64,000 bases of DNA, taken from Desulfosporosinus meridiei DSM 13257 (lineage in GTDB: Bacteria; Bacillota; Desulfitobacteriia; Desulfitobacteriales; Desulfitobacteriaceae). Location of the stretch: the NCBI RefSeq assembly GCF_000231385.2, contig NC_018515.1:1244501-1308500 (forward strand), given 5' to 3'. Below the pieces are notes generated by a model, which made no database searches, had not been told where the DNA came from, and was given only the letters and a program-made list of their open reading frames with translations. The stretch's first letter is position 1. Every line of letters begins with the position of its first letter. A program made the translations under genes and the position numbers. Below, piece after piece: positions 36,178-45,637 of this stretch.

Positions 36178-37437
36178 TTAGGTGGTCTTGGGCGAGGATT
36201 TATCGCGATAAGTCCTAAGCTTAAATATGGTAGTTAGTAATAAAATTGAAGACAGGCATAGGGCTCCGGTAAGAAAAAACGCTGTTTGAGCTCCCAATCT
36301 ATCCGCAATGTAACCTGCGAACATATTCCCAAGGGGGGTTGCCCCGGCAAAGACAAGTGAGTAAACGCTCATTACTCTTCCTCGATACTCATCTTTAGCA
36401 TGGATTTGGAGAGTGGAATTTGCTGTTGTACTAAACCAAATATTAAAGATTCCTGTGACGATTAATAGGAATCCAGAGTAATAGTACACTTTGGTAAGGC
36501 TGATAATCATCAAACAAATTGAAATTGCCACACTGCTACCTACTAAAACATTAGCTTTAGGCCCAGATTTACTGTTTAAGGATACCATTAAGGCACCAAT
36601 AAAAGAGCCTATTCCTAGAGATGACATTAAGATTCCATAGACATACTCTTCTTGGTGAAGAACGTTTTTAGTGAATACTGGGATTAAGACATTAAAGTTA
36701 AAAACAAACAGTCCAATTATTAAAACCATCAATGTAGTTTTAACAAGTAATGGTTCATGGATGATGTACTTTAGCCCATCTTTGATTTCTCTCAGGACAT
36801 TAGTAGCAACTTGCTTTCGTACGTAGGGGTTAACCTTGATTTTAAGCAGGCTGAGGAGTACTGCCATAAAGCTTAATCCATTTAGGAAAAAGCACCATTC
36901 CGCTCCTAATGAAGCCATAATCAAAGCTCCTATGGATGGGCCCAGAATTCTAGCTAGATTAAAGGTGGCAGAGTTCAAAGCAATGGCGTTCATTAAATCT
37001 TGCTTGCCCGCTATTTCAATGGTAAAGGATTGTCTGGTAGGTAAATCAACCGTATTTAAGAAGCCAAGCAGGAGAGCTAAAATGAGAATATATTCATAAC
37101 GAACCGTATCCGTATAAACAAGGATAAATAATGTGAAGGCCAAGATCATTGAAGTGAATTGTGTTATTAAAAGTATGGTTCTTTTGGGATACTTGTCGAT
37201 AACAACCCCAGCAAACAAGGAAAATAAAGTAATCGGCAGAAACTGAACCGCTCCTAATAAGCCTACCAATAAAGGGGAATCAGTCAGTGAAAAGACAAGC
37301 CAAGTTTGTCCGATACTCTGCATCCATGTTCCAATTAAAGAAACCCATTGTCCCAACCAAAAAATTCGAAAATTATAGTGGCTCAGGGCGGGAAGTTTGT
37401 TGGTCAATCTGTCTTTTAGATGGCTTTTAATATCCAT
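36178..37437 (-). CDS. MFS transporter (EntS/MFS_3-like exporter)
   Basis: About 419 aa with 12 predicted spans. The N-terminus (NFRIFWLGQWVSLIGTWMQSIGQTWLVF) and the loop KYPKRTILL are typical of the MFS_3 group that includes enterobactin exporter EntS. ATG 37437 is preferred over 37443 from the aaggtgt SD spacing. Substrate is unknown. Confidence 0.85.
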   Translation of the reverse strand: MDIKSHLKDRLTNKLPALSHYNFRIFWLGQWVSLIGTWMQSIGQTWLVFSLTDSPLLVGLLGAVQFLPITLFSLFAGVVIDKYPKRTILLITQFTSMILAFTLFILVYTDTVRYEYILILALLLGFLNTVDLPTRQSFTIEIAGKQDLMNAIALNSATFNLARILGPSIGALIMASLGAEWCFFLNGLSFMAVLLSLLKIKVNPYVRKQVATNVLREIKDGLKYIIHEPLLVKTTLMVLIIGLFVFNFNVLIPVFTKNVLHQEEYVYGILMSSLGIGSFIGALMVSLNSKSGPKANVLVGSSVAISICLMIISLTKVYYYSGFLLIVTGIFNIWFSTTANSTLQIHAKDEYRGRVMSVYSLVFAGATPLGNMFAGYIADRLGAQTAFFLTGALCLSSILLLTTIFKLRTYRDKSSPKTT

Positions 37438-37636
37438 ACGCATACACCTTCATGGCACTTGAGCTTGGGATAAGTAACGAAAATATTATATCATAGTCAA
37501 TCGCTGTGTCTAAAAGATTTAGGAGAATTATCTCTGCAGAGGAGATTATTCGAGCGGATTGGGCATGAAAATCCTTTAAGGGAAATTGCTTTCCTGATAC
37601 AATAGTAAAGAGAATTAAGAAATGTAAGGATATGAT

Positions 37637-38197
37637 ATGATGAACGTGATGATTTTAACAAGCAGCCCGAATATGGATGGGCTTACTGCAGCCTGCGGAA
37701 ATGCTGCCAAATCAGGAGCAGAGGAGACAGGCGCAAAGGTAATCATGGTTAACTTGAATCAACAAAAAATTGGGAGCTGCCATGCTTGTGGTAATGGCTG
37801 GGGAACCTGTCGTAATGAGCATCAGTGTCAAGTAGTTGATGACTTTCAGAATTTACATGCTTCAATGAAGGACATGGATGCCTTTGTCCTAGTTTCCCCT
37901 GTATACTGGGGTGAAATGAGTGAGTCCGCTAAATCCTTTACTGATCGCTTAAGACGATGTGAGGGTATAAAAAAGGAAAAGACCTGCTTAGAGGAGAAAC
38001 CGGTAATATCAGTAGCAGCAGCCGGGGGGAGCGGCAATGGAATAACAACCTGCCTAACCTCAATGGAAAGACTTTTTACTCATGTAAAAGCCGAGAAGTT
38101 TGACTTTATAGGAGTTACTCAGAAGAATAAAAAGTACAAGATAGATACTATTCGTGAAGCCACAAAGGAAATGGCTTTAAAGCTCCAGGCTAAATAA
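37637..38197 (+). CDS. flavodoxin-family NAD(P)H-dependent FMN reductase-like protein
   Basis: 186 aa. FMN-binding start ILTSSPNMDGLTAACGNAA, then CHACGNGWGTCRNEHQCQVVDDF (a Cys cluster reminiscent of iron-sulfur flavoproteins) and SPVYWGEMSESAKSFTDR. Two ATGs at 37637 and 37640 are possible. Redox partner unknown. Confidence 0.82.
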   Translation: MMNVMILTSSPNMDGLTAACGNAAKSGAEETGAKVIMVNLNQQKIGSCHACGNGWGTCRNEHQCQVVDDFQNLHASMKDMDAFVLVSPVYWGEMSESAKSFTDRLRRCEGIKKEKTCLEEKPVISVAAAGGSGNGITTCLTSMERLFTHVKAEKFDFIGVTQKNKKYKIDTIREATKEMALKLQAK

Positions 38198-38217
38198 GCT
38201 ATAGTATCGCTAAACAA

Positions 38218-38250
38218 ACAAGCCATCACGAATAGTGATGGCTTGTAACT
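38218..38250. terminator. terminator after flavodoxin-like gene
   Basis: 12-bp perfect stem (38218-38229 with 38235-38246), between convergent genes. Confidence 0.7.
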
Positions 38251-38260
38251 GTGTAATAGA

Positions 38261-38587
38261 CTATTGCTTAGCAGCTTCCTGCCTCTTATAGTATTCGGAG
38301 ACTGCGGTAGACTGCATTTCTTCCCAAGTTTTAAAATTGGAGTTTTTAGCAATAAATTTATCAAATTCTGCGTTGAGAAGAGCTAAGAATTCCTCAAATC
38401 TACTTACATTATACTTTCCTACGATAAGCAGTTCGCCAAAATTAGCAAACTTAGTATATTTGCTCATAAAATCCGGAGTAAAGAGATCTGTGAAACTAAC
38501 TAGGCCAAGTGATTGATTAGGCTTATCAGCATTTTTTTCTAAACTATCCGTTAAACGTTCTAAATCAGATTTATTATCATCGCTCAT
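38261..38587 (-). CDS. hypothetical protein
   Basis: 108 aa, not recognised. Mostly helical and charged; contains SFTDLFTPDFMSKYTKFANFGELL and FEEFLALLNAEFDKFIAKN. No membrane span or known motif. On the minus strand of a run of small genes including a ferritin-like protein. Confidence 0.6.
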   Translation of the reverse strand: MSDDNKSDLERLTDSLEKNADKPNQSLGLVSFTDLFTPDFMSKYTKFANFGELLIVGKYNVSRFEEFLALLNAEFDKFIAKNSNFKTWEEMQSTAVSEYYKRQEAAKQ

Positions 38588-38686
38588 GAATATTCCGCCA
38601 CCTTCTTATGTTGTTTAGAATTGATTAACTTCCGAACAGCTAAATTAGATTATATTATAAATGCAGAGAGAGTAAAAGTATTTTGG

Positions 38687-38896
38687 TTATTCAGAGTCGT
38701 TCTTGAATGGGTGTTCTTCGATGTTCCAAAATGAGCCACCTGGTTTAAAAGCATCTGTACTGAGTATCTCCATTTCTCCTTCACGAAGAGCGGTATCAAA
38801 GAATTGTTCGATGGTAATACCCAGCTTGGTGCATACGTAGTTAAGTCGTTTGCGCTCTTCATCGGATACGGGAATCACTAGATACTGGGTCTTCAT
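38687..38896 (-). CDS. hypothetical small protein
   Basis: 69 aa, unrecognised. ATG 38896 has a gaggtgat SD. The N-terminal half (LVIPVSDEERKRLNYVCTKLGITIEQFFDTALREG) resembles a ribbon-helix-helix-type regulator, but this is only a suggestion. Confidence 0.55.
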   Translation of the reverse strand: MKTQYLVIPVSDEERKRLNYVCTKLGITIEQFFDTALREGEMEILSTDAFKPGGSFWNIEEHPFKNDSE

Positions 38897-38973
38897 AATT
38901 ATCACCTCTAATTTAGTGATTCGCTAGAAAGATTAAAAAACCTGCTTAGGGGATAGAAAAACTGAAAATCCCT

Positions 38974-39420
38974 TTATTGAGGGTGATTTTCCATATAATC
39001 TCGGAGCCAAAGTGTATGGAATTCCTCATCCAGAAGATAATCCATAAGAGTATTGCGAAGTTCAGAATAATGTTTGTCCTTACTCTCATCAATAAAAGTC
39101 CGATAAGCTTCCATAGCTTTATTTTCCAGAGCAATCCCAAGTTTGCAGGTGTTGTCAGAACCGGTTAGACTAACCATATCCCCAAGAAAGCCGCCGGCCA
39201 GTTCAAAGGCTGAGCCGATAATCGTAGGAACTTCAATATCAGCCTTGGTTAAGACTTGGGCAAAGAAATCTGCGTGTCCACTTTCGATTTCCACCATTTT
39301 TTTGAATGCTTTTTTGTAATATTCATTGGTAGATGATGAGACTTGTGATTCATAAAAAGCAACTTGAAAGGTTTCTAGGGTATAGAATTCTTTTAAACGG
39401 AAAATCAACTTATCGTCCAT
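38974..39420 (-). CDS. ferritin-like di-iron protein
   Basis: 148 aa four-helix bundle: TLETFQVAFYESQVSS, KKMVEIESGHADFFAQVL, LENKAMEAYRTFIDES and LLDEEFHTLWLRDYMENH carry Glu and ExxH ligands spaced as in rubrerythrin/ferritin-like carboxylate di-iron proteins. No rubredoxin domain. Possible iron storage or oxidative protection; the exact subgroup is unclear. Confidence 0.72.
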   Translation of the reverse strand: MDDKLIFRLKEFYTLETFQVAFYESQVSSSTNEYYKKAFKKMVEIESGHADFFAQVLTKADIEVPTIIGSAFELAGGFLGDMVSLTGSDNTCKLGIALENKAMEAYRTFIDESKDKHYSELRNTLMDYLLDEEFHTLWLRDYMENHPQ

Positions 39421-39712
39421 TATGATACCTCACTATTTCGTAATCTTAATGTTTACTTATAATTTATCAAAATTGGATTTTATATCCTTGGTAAAAAATG
39501 CTTGGAAAAGTTAGGCGGTTTCTGTTAATATAACCTAAGAGTCATAATTGTTCAATGTATACAATGTTCAAAGTCCGCGTCGTGAATATTCATGCGCTTA
39601 GTTACTCCTTCAGAATGTCGATGGTAAAACCTAAGAACTCAATAAATTGTGTATTAAGTGTCTTCAATCAATGGGTATACATAATAGATAAATCTAGGGG
39701 GTTAAATAAGAG

Positions 39713-41287
39713 ATGGGTACTAATTCCAATATCGATCACTTGTTCACAGTAAAGGCTCCTGTTGGCAGGAATATTCCGGTGAGTAAGCTGGTGGAAATAG
39801 CTTTAGCTCGCCAAGAGGGAGTGTTGACTAACAACGGGGCTCTTTGTTGTTCTACGGGAAACTACACTGGCCGCTCGCCCAAAGACCGCTTTATTGTTGA
39901 TGAACCTTCCATCAAAGGGCAAATTGCTTGGGGAAAGGTTAATAAACCTATTAGTCCTGAAACATTTGATAAATTATATCGTCGGGCGTTAGATTATCTA
40001 GAGACTAAAGACTATTTTGTGTTTGACGGTTTTGCAGGGGCAGACGACAAATATAGCCTGCCAATTCGGGTAATTAATGAATATGCCTGGCACAATATTT
40101 TTGTTCAACAGTTATTTATTAGACCAACGGAAAAACAACTGGAGAACCACCAACCTGAGTTTACTCTGATCTGCACCCCTGGGCTGACTGCAGATCCTCA
40201 AACAGATGGAACCAACTCCGAAGCCTATGTCATTTTGTCCCTTGAGAAAAAAGTAATTATTATAGGCGGCACTGAATACGCTGGCGAAATGAAAAAGTCG
40301 ATTTTCAGTGCCCTGAATTATTTAATGCCATTTCGCGAAGTGTTGCCCATGCATTGCTCGGCCAATGTGGGGGCCAATCAAGATGTGGCTCTTTTCTTTG
40401 GCTTATCCGGTACAGGAAAAACTACCTTGTCAGCTGATCCCGAACGCAGACTGATAGGGGACGATGAGCACGGCTGGTCGGAAAGCGGTATATTTAACTT
40501 TGAAGGTGGATGCTATGCCAAGTGCATAGATCTATCCCAAGAAAAGGAACCCCAGATTTGGAATGCTATCCGCTTCGGAACAGTTATTGAAAATGTGGTT
40601 TTAAATCCCGATTCACGGCTTCCTGATTACAAAGACAGCTCCCTTACAGAAAATACCCGGGCAGGTTATCCGGTAACTTATATTGATAATGCTTTAATTC
40701 CGAGCCAAGCAGGGCATCCCCGGGTGGTTGTTTTTTTGACAGCTGATGCCTTCGGAGTATTACCCCCCATCTCCAAACTTACCAAAGAGCAGGCTATGTA
40801 TCATTTTCTGTCAGGTTACACATCTAAGCTGGCTGGGACAGAGAGGGGTATCACAGAGCCTCAGGTTACATTCTCTACATGTTTTGGGGAACCTTTTTTA
40901 CCCTTGAGTCCGGCAGTTTATGCGGAGATGCTGGGAAAACGGATTGATGAACATAATTCGACGGTTTACTTAGTGAATACCGGTTGGTCTGGCGGTCCCT
41001 ATGGGGTTGGGAAACGCTTGAATCTTACATATACCAGAGCTATGATAACTGCCGCTTTAAATGGAGAATTAGAAAAAGCTGCTTATCAGCCTGATCCGGT
41101 CTTTGGTCTTATGATCCCAGAAGCAGTGAATGGAGTGCCTGTGGAGGTTTTAACCCCACGGAATACCTGGGCAGACACTGAGGCTTATGATAAAACAGCA
41201 AATACTTTAGCAGAGAGCTTTCGGCAAAATTTTAAAAGGTTTGAGGATGTTTCAGCTGACATTCGATCTGCCGGGCCAAAGAATTAA
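39713..41287 (+). CDS. pckA: phosphoenolpyruvate carboxykinase (ATP)
   Basis: Gluconeogenic enzyme, oxaloacetate plus ATP to PEP. 524 aa. The N-terminal substrate loop ([11 protein letters not shown]) and the kinase-1a P-loop [26 protein letters not shown] near residue 230 are intact. ATG 39713 has an aggggg SD. The 290-nt upstream gap is AT-rich with a TGTATACA palindrome near 39556. Monocistronic. Confidence 0.96.
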   Translation: MGTNSNIDHLFTVKAPVGRNIPVSKLVEIALARQEGVLTNNGALCCSTGNYTGRSPKDRFIVDEPSIKGQIAWGKVNKPISPETFDKLYRRALDYLETKDYFVFDGFAGADDKYSLPIRVINEYAWHNIFVQQLFIRPTEKQLENHQPEFTLICTPGLTADPQTDGTNSEAYVILSLEKKVIIIGGTEYAGEMKKSIFSALNYLMPFREVLPMHCSANVGANQDVALFFGLSGTGKTTLSADPERRLIGDDEHGWSESGIFNFEGGCYAKCIDLSQEKEPQIWNAIRFGTVIENVVLNPDSRLPDYKDSSLTENTRAGYPVTYIDNALIPSQAGHPRVVVFLTADAFGVLPPISKLTKEQAMYHFLSGYTSKLAGTERGITEPQVTFSTCFGEPFLPLSPAVYAEMLGKRIDEHNSTVYLVNTGWSGGPYGVGKRLNLTYTRAMITAALNGELEKAAYQPDPVFGLMIPEAVNGVPVEVLTPRNTWADTEAYDKTANTLAESFRQNFKRFEDVSADIRSAGPKN

Positions 41288-41374
41288 TAAATATGTGAAT
41301 ATTTCTCAGCAACTAAAAATTTCGATAGTAACGGACAGCTGGAATCTGTAAGCATTATTTAGGAATAGAGTAAG

Positions 41375-41415
41375 AAAAAGCGCCTCTCCCCTTAATGGAG
41401 AGGCGCTTTTTCTTA
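41375..41415. terminator. terminator after pckA
   Basis: Perfect 15-bp stem (41375-41389 with 41397-41411) with flanking A and T runs. Confidence 0.85.
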
Positions 41416-41509
41416 TGGATCACTCGTTACCTATGATGTTGGTGATTTGTGCTAATGTCATGAAATCTTGTGGCAATAGATATTAATCTGGGAAATCCAT
41501 CCTGGCGGG

Positions 41510-41990
41510 GACGATTCTGTCGGGCTCTGGAGGGAGCGCTTTTTAGCTGTGTTAACCCGTGCGAAGACGGTGCTGTAAGAAGGTTTAACCCGTGCGAAGA
41601 CAGTGTCTTCGTCGATCTGCACGCGTTTGCGAGTTCCGCCGCTGGCTCGCTGGACGGTTCGCGAGCGCGTCCGAACCTCCGGGCATTTCTGGCCGCATGC
41701 TATGCCGTCCGTGGCGCATGCGGCACTAGGAACATCGTGTTCCGTCGAATGTGAACCTGCGGCGCGCTACGGGGACGCGAACCGTCGGCCCTCGCCTTAG
41801 CGCGGCTTCACTGACGCAGCCGCTTAGCAGACAAGCGCTCCTTCAAGCAGTTTGCAAATATTAGCAGTACTTAGGAGGACTTTAGTAAGGCTTCGTGGAA
41901 TATTTAGCGTGCTCGGAAGATAGTCCTTTAGTTTTTCATCCTCTGCCGGTGCCGCCTGACCCAAGCGACCCTATTCTCATCCCCAGATAG
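41510..41990. repeat. GC-rich palindromic repeat element, copy B
   Basis: Homologous to copy A at 21250-21560. The inverted-repeat ends are GGAGCGCT at 41533-41540 and AGCGCTCC at 41834-41841. Relative to A it carries two insertions: a 17-bp repeat (TTAACCCGTGCGAAGAC at 41552-41568 and 41585-41601), and a nested palindrome GCCGCATGC (41692-41700) with GCATGCGGC (41715-41723). Flanks include TTCATCCTCTG at 41935, as in region A. No gene. Confidence 0.8.
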
Positions 41991-42119
41991 TGCTGCATAG
42001 CGTCATGATCACTAAAAGAATTAATCACAGATTCTACACAAATAGGTCACGAAAAAGCAACATCTATTAATTATATTTAATGAAGATCCTCAACGACATT
42101 CGAAAGGAGATGGCTAAGC

Positions 42120-42203
42120 ATGAAGTTGATTCTTACTTTACTGTTAATTGGTATGATCCCCACCCTGCTAAGAATGTTGCCGACTAATGAATACTCTGAG
42201 TAA
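42120..42203 (+). CDS. possible 27-aa membrane peptide
   Basis: ATG 42120 has an aaaggag SD about 10 nt upstream. The product is a hydrophobic helix (LILTLLLIGMIPTLLRML) and a short polar tail. A 25-codon frame at 42110 overlaps it. Function unknown. Confidence 0.4.
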   Translation: MKLILTLLLIGMIPTLLRMLPTNEYSE

Positions 42204-42288
42204 TTTAGTTAGAGACAGATAATGAATCATTTCCCGTGTATAGCGGTAAAGATAGAAGTCCTCTTGAACATAAAAGTTAAGATTAATA

Positions 42289-42327
42289 AAGAAAGGAATC
42301 CCTAACTAAGACAGGGATTCCTTTCTT
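42289..42327. terminator. bidirectional terminator
   Basis: Perfect 15-bp stem (42289-42303 with 42313-42327), A-run left and T-run right, between convergent genes. Confidence 0.8.
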
Positions 42328-42330
42328 ATT

Positions 42331-42840
42331 TTAGGCGGATTCCTCGCCTCCATTCCACTTATCTTTCCAACCGTCCCACTTGGGGGCATTTGCCAGCTGC
42401 TTTTTCATGGATTTGCATTGTATAGTCCAGTGGCCAATGCTAAGGGTTGGAGTTTGGAGAGATAAATGTGTTAGCATAATTCCTAAATGTCTCCTAAAGG
42501 CCTTGGTGCCTCTATCGTCAACAGAATCAAACTCCTGAATAATTCCTAAGACTTCACTAATACTTGAACAAATAGAACCGTTAGCTTTGTTTTTATGAGA
42601 TACAAAATATCCGATAACATCCTCATCGGTCTTTTCTGGCTCCACCTTATTTTCGCTGGACTCCTCTTCGTTGAATTGAAGTCCGTCAATTGTCTCAATG
42701 GCGTCTCTCAGTTCTTCGGCTCTTTGTATTACCTCAAAAAGATCTTTTCCTTGGGTTATGCACCCTTTTACTTCAAGTATTTCTGCTATCCATAGTCCTT
42801 CTTCATTAAGTGGGCTTGCAATTAAAGTGCAATTCTTCAT
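42331..42840 (-). CDS. HicB-like antitoxin-domain protein
   Basis: 169 aa. The N-terminal 60 residues fit the HicB-like partial RNase-H fold (LWIAEILEVKGCITQGKDLFEVIQRAEELRDAIE). The rest is a variable domain with LGIMLTHLSLQTPTLSIGHWTIQ, not recognised. ATG 42840 has a ggaggt SD. No HicA toxin gene is adjacent, so a toxin-antitoxin role is unsupported. Confidence 0.65.
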   Translation of the reverse strand: MKNCTLIASPLNEEGLWIAEILEVKGCITQGKDLFEVIQRAEELRDAIETIDGLQFNEEESSENKVEPEKTDEDVIGYFVSHKNKANGSICSSISEVLGIIQEFDSVDDRGTKAFRRHLGIMLTHLSLQTPTLSIGHWTIQCKSMKKQLANAPKWDGWKDKWNGGEESA

Positions 42841-43042
42841 AAAGGAAACCTCCAAATTCAGAAATTTATGTTATACCATTCAAGGTGGCATGTGGAAAAA
42901 CCTTCCATATAATAAATTGCGTTCGTCTTATTGCGAGCTATTAATCGTCGTAATTACTGAGTTTTTAGCATTAAGACCTTTTTCTTTGGAATTAGAAGAA
43001 TATTGCACTACTCCCTTGGGGGTAGGAAGTCAGTGATCATTC

Positions 43043-43075
43043 AAATAAGCGTGCGTATACTGCACGCTTATTTGC
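43043..43075. terminator. hairpin upstream of pentaheme cytochrome
   Basis: Perfect 12-bp stem (43043-43054 with 43062-43073). Confidence 0.55.
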
Positions 43076-43135
43076 GTTATAATAACTTCGGCACTGAGGA
43101 TAGATATAAAATCTAAATTAAAAGAGGTGCATCGT

Positions 43136-43789
43136 ATGTTTGAATTAATCAAGGGACGGTTATGGCAAGTGTTGGGTCTCCTAATGCTAATATTTGTAGC
43201 TGTAGCTATCCCGGCAACTCCGGTTCAAGCTCAAGAAAATTGTCTTCAATGCCATGGGGATCAAAAAACTAAGATTGAAAGATCGGAACACAGCTTTTTA
43301 AGTTGTACCAGCTGTCACACAGGAATTACTGGGTATCCCCACTCTCAAGGAGCCGCATTAAATAAAAAAGAAAGTGTAGCCACCTGCACAAGCTGTCATA
43401 AAGGTCAGGTAACGGATAGTTATGCCAGAAGTTTTCATGGTAAAGCTGTTCATCTGGGAAGTGAAAAGTCTGCCAGTTGTGCCGATTGCCATGGCTTCCA
43501 CGATATTCTCGGTCCAAATAGTTCAGGCTCTAAAGTAGCTAAACAAAACATTCCAGATACTTGTGCCAGTTGTCATGGGAAGGCATCACCTGGATTTGCA
43601 GAAGGAGAGGATCACTACGAGCTTAAGCCTGGCGGACCAGGAGCTCCAATGTACTATACAGGTAAGTTTTTTATCTGGCTTACCCTGATCATTATTACAG
43701 CCTTAGTTATCCATATTGAACTTCAGCTATTTCATAACCTGCGTACAATTCTTCGGGAACGGAAAGAGGTGGCGAATCGTGGACAATAA
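43136..43789 (+). CDS. membrane-anchored pentaheme cytochrome c
   Basis: 217 aa. Signal peptide (residues about 8-30, ending VQAQ), then five CxxCH sites (CLQCH, CTSCH, CTSCH, CADCH, CASCH) and a C-terminal membrane helix (FFIWLTLIIITALVIHIEL). ATG 43136 with a gaggtg SD. It overlaps a cytochrome b gene, so the two probably form a quinol-linked electron transfer module. It depends on ResBC for heme attachment. Confidence 0.88.
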   Translation: MFELIKGRLWQVLGLLMLIFVAVAIPATPVQAQENCLQCHGDQKTKIERSEHSFLSCTSCHTGITGYPHSQGAALNKKESVATCTSCHKGQVTDSYARSFHGKAVHLGSEKSASCADCHGFHDILGPNSSGSKVAKQNIPDTCASCHGKASPGFAEGEDHYELKPGGPGAPMYYTGKFFIWLTLIIITALVIHIELQLFHNLRTILRERKEVANRGQ

Positions 43790-44459
43790 GGATGTGTTTC
43801 AACGTTTTGATCTTCACCAACGTATCCAGCATATCGGAATGTTTAGTAGTTTTTTTGTGTTAACAATTACCGGATTACCCATTAAGTTTGAGCAAAATAG
43901 TGTCTCTGTTTGGATTGTAGCGTTGTTTGGCGGCTTCGATAATCTCTTTACCGTACATCTTGCAGGTGGAGCAGTTATGCTGTTAGCTTTTATCTATCAT
44001 TTAATCTACTTAGTCCTATATCCCTTGTTGACTAAAAAGACATCCTGGGCAATATTGCCGAAGGGTAAAGACTTTGTTGACGTGGTTCAAGATGTCCAGT
44101 ATTTAACAGGTCTGAGAAAAGATCCGCCTAAATTCGATCGCTACACGTATAAAGAAAAATTTGACTACTGGGCCGTCTTCTGGGGTATGGCGATTATGGG
44201 CGGATCAGGATTAATGATGTGGTTTCCGGAGATATTTACCCAGTACATACCCAGGTGGGTAATAGATTCAGCTAGGTATGCACATACAGACGAAGCAATT
44301 CTGGCCATCAGCGCTATATTTATATGGCACTTTTTCAACTCTCACTTTAGCCCCAGGTTCTTTCCGATGAACCATGTTTGGTACAAAGGGACCATGTCTA
44401 GAGAAGAAATGGAAGAAGACCACCCGTTGGAATTAGAAAGACTTGAATCAGGGAAATAG
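43779..44459 (+). CDS. cytochrome b561/formate-dehydrogenase-gamma-like membrane protein
   Basis: 226 aa, four membrane spans with conserved His (LHQRIQHIGMFSS, VHLAGG, IWHFFNSHFSP) for heme b. Start GTG 43779 has an aaagaggtgg SD and overlaps the cytochrome c stop. Likely quinol dehydrogenase anchor passing electrons to the pentaheme subunit. Confidence 0.85.
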   Translation: MDNKDVFQRFDLHQRIQHIGMFSSFFVLTITGLPIKFEQNSVSVWIVALFGGFDNLFTVHLAGGAVMLLAFIYHLIYLVLYPLLTKKTSWAILPKGKDFVDVVQDVQYLTGLRKDPPKFDRYTYKEKFDYWAVFWGMAIMGGSGLMMWFPEIFTQYIPRWVIDSARYAHTDEAILAISAIFIWHFFNSHFSPRFFPMNHVWYKGTMSREEMEEDHPLELERLESGK

Positions 44460-44491
44460 CCGAAGACACAAAGGGGAAAGGAAGATAAAAC

Positions 44492-44602
44492 ATGTCACAG
44501 TACTATAAATACAGAAAGAGTCTCCCCCTGACCATATTCCAGATGATACTTTATGTAATCATACTAGTGTATATTCTTATCTGGGGTTTCAATTATATTT
44601 AG
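44492..44602 (+). CDS. tiny membrane protein of the cytochrome bc module
   Basis: 36 aa: a basic N-terminus (YYKYRKS) and one membrane helix (TIFQMILYVIILVYILIW). aaaggaag SD, 32 nt after the cytochrome b stop, followed by a terminator. Its place suggests a small accessory subunit. Confidence 0.65.
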   Translation: MSQYYKYRKSLPLTIFQMILYVIILVYILIWGFNYI

Positions 44603-44643
44603 AAATAACTCAACCCAAACTAATTAGTTTGCTAAATATTAAG

Positions 44644-44676
44644 AGGAGAGCTGATATTCAGCTCTCCTGTTTATTC
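44644..44676 (+). terminator. terminator of cytochrome module
   Basis: 11-bp stem (44644-44654 with 44658-44668), then T-rich. Confidence 0.7.
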
Positions 44677-44824
44677 TAAAACGAATGGTTCTTCTCGCAA
44701 GTTGTTGGCTTTATTCCTTTAAGAAGAACAATTCATTGTAAACATATTATCTCCAAGTAAGAGGTCTTTACACTGGGAGGTTTTGTATATAATGAATCAA
44801 GGCTGTACTCCTGCCCTAAAGATA

Positions 44825-44850
44825 AAACCGTCCTTTCGGACGGCTTTTTT
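44825..44850. terminator. bidirectional terminator
   Basis: ACCGTCC/GGACGG stem with UUCG-like loop and T-runs on both strands. It ends the minus-strand gene 44854-44970. Confidence 0.7.
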
Positions 44851-44853
44851 ACC

Positions 44854-44970
44854 TTAATAATCGTTATCGCCCCAGACTTTACCTAACCAGACTGCAGCGC
44901 CGATGCCGACGGCATGGATGATCAGCGAGCGAGTACTAAATAAACTACTTCTTCGTCTAATTCCCATCAT
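44854..44970 (-). CDS. tiny hypothetical membrane-associated protein
   Basis: 38 aa, excellent SD (aaaggaggt). Arg-rich start (GIRRRSSLFSTRS), a hydrophobic helix (LIIHAVGIGAAVWLG) and an acidic end (WGDNDY). Too short for standard gene finding. Function unknown. Confidence 0.6.
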   Translation of the reverse strand: MMGIRRRSSLFSTRSLIIHAVGIGAAVWLGKVWGDNDY

Positions 44971-45202
44971 AAGAAAAAACCTCCTTTCAAATTTTAAGCT
45001 TTTTTAGCTTTTCATTTTTTAAGCATTAAGATACTAAATTATATTTGTAAATTATAGGATGCTGGGTTGGGTTATGAGGCGGCATTTTCATCATTCCCTA
45101 AAAAATTGGGGGTATTCAACAATCAATAGAAAACTAATATCAACAACTAATCTCAGGGTTGTTGGGAGATTATCCTTTATAAGTATCCTTGGGAGCAGTA
45201 AA

Positions 45203-45231
45203 ATGGCCTAGGTAAACTATACCTAGGCCAT
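45203..45231. terminator. terminator downstream of Pro-rich membrane protein
   Basis: 11-bp perfect stem (45203-45213 with 45221-45231). Confidence 0.65.
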
Positions 45232-45251
45232 AACTTTGAGAACTGCTTTTA

Positions 45252-45377
45252 TCAGTGGCAGGGGTGGGGAGGCTTGGGCGGAACCGGTGGGTGAGGTGGT
45301 CTGCGAAGTAGTGCCAATAGCTCCCAAATGATTACCAACAATAAGATTATGATTATTATTAATGCAGTAAGAATCAT
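45252..45377 (-). CDS. tiny membrane protein with Pro/His-rich tail
   Basis: 41 aa: one membrane helix (ILTALIIIIILLLVIIWELLAL) then a cytoplasmic or outside tail rich in Pro, His and Lys, ending in CH. agggagtgac SD. Nothing similar recognised. Confidence 0.55.
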   Translation of the reverse strand: MILTALIIIIILLLVIIWELLALLRRPPHPPVPPKPPHPCH

Positions 45378-45564
45378 ATGCGTCACTCCCTATTATAAGA
45401 TTGTAAAGACTGTGAGGATCTTAGTCCATTCTATTCAACATGTCTATTGGATGTTCTTGGAATTTATTCTATTTTGAGGAGTGTTCATCAACCTGTAAAA
45501 AATGCAGAAATAAGGTATTGTATGGTCTTTAAGAAGGGAGAATAAATAAAGATCTTAAAAAAAG

Positions 45565-45594
45565 TTGAGTTCAAGGCCTCAAAGCAAGTATAAT
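45565..45594 (+). promoter_or_regulatory. promoter of sstT
   Basis: TTGAGT at 45565-45570, 18-nt spacer, TATAAT at 45589-45594. Confidence 0.65.
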
Positions 45595-45637
45595 ATAATT
45601 TTTGGAGCAGCTTATCTTAAATTCAGGGGGAAAGTGC

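Noticed and set aside
41470-41800. Open frames of 65-94 codons in repeat copy B
   Set aside because: Same reasons; translations are a by-product of GC-rich repeats lacking stops.
44792-44857. 21-codon plus-strand frame
   Set aside because: It runs through a transcription terminator and has no protein-like features.
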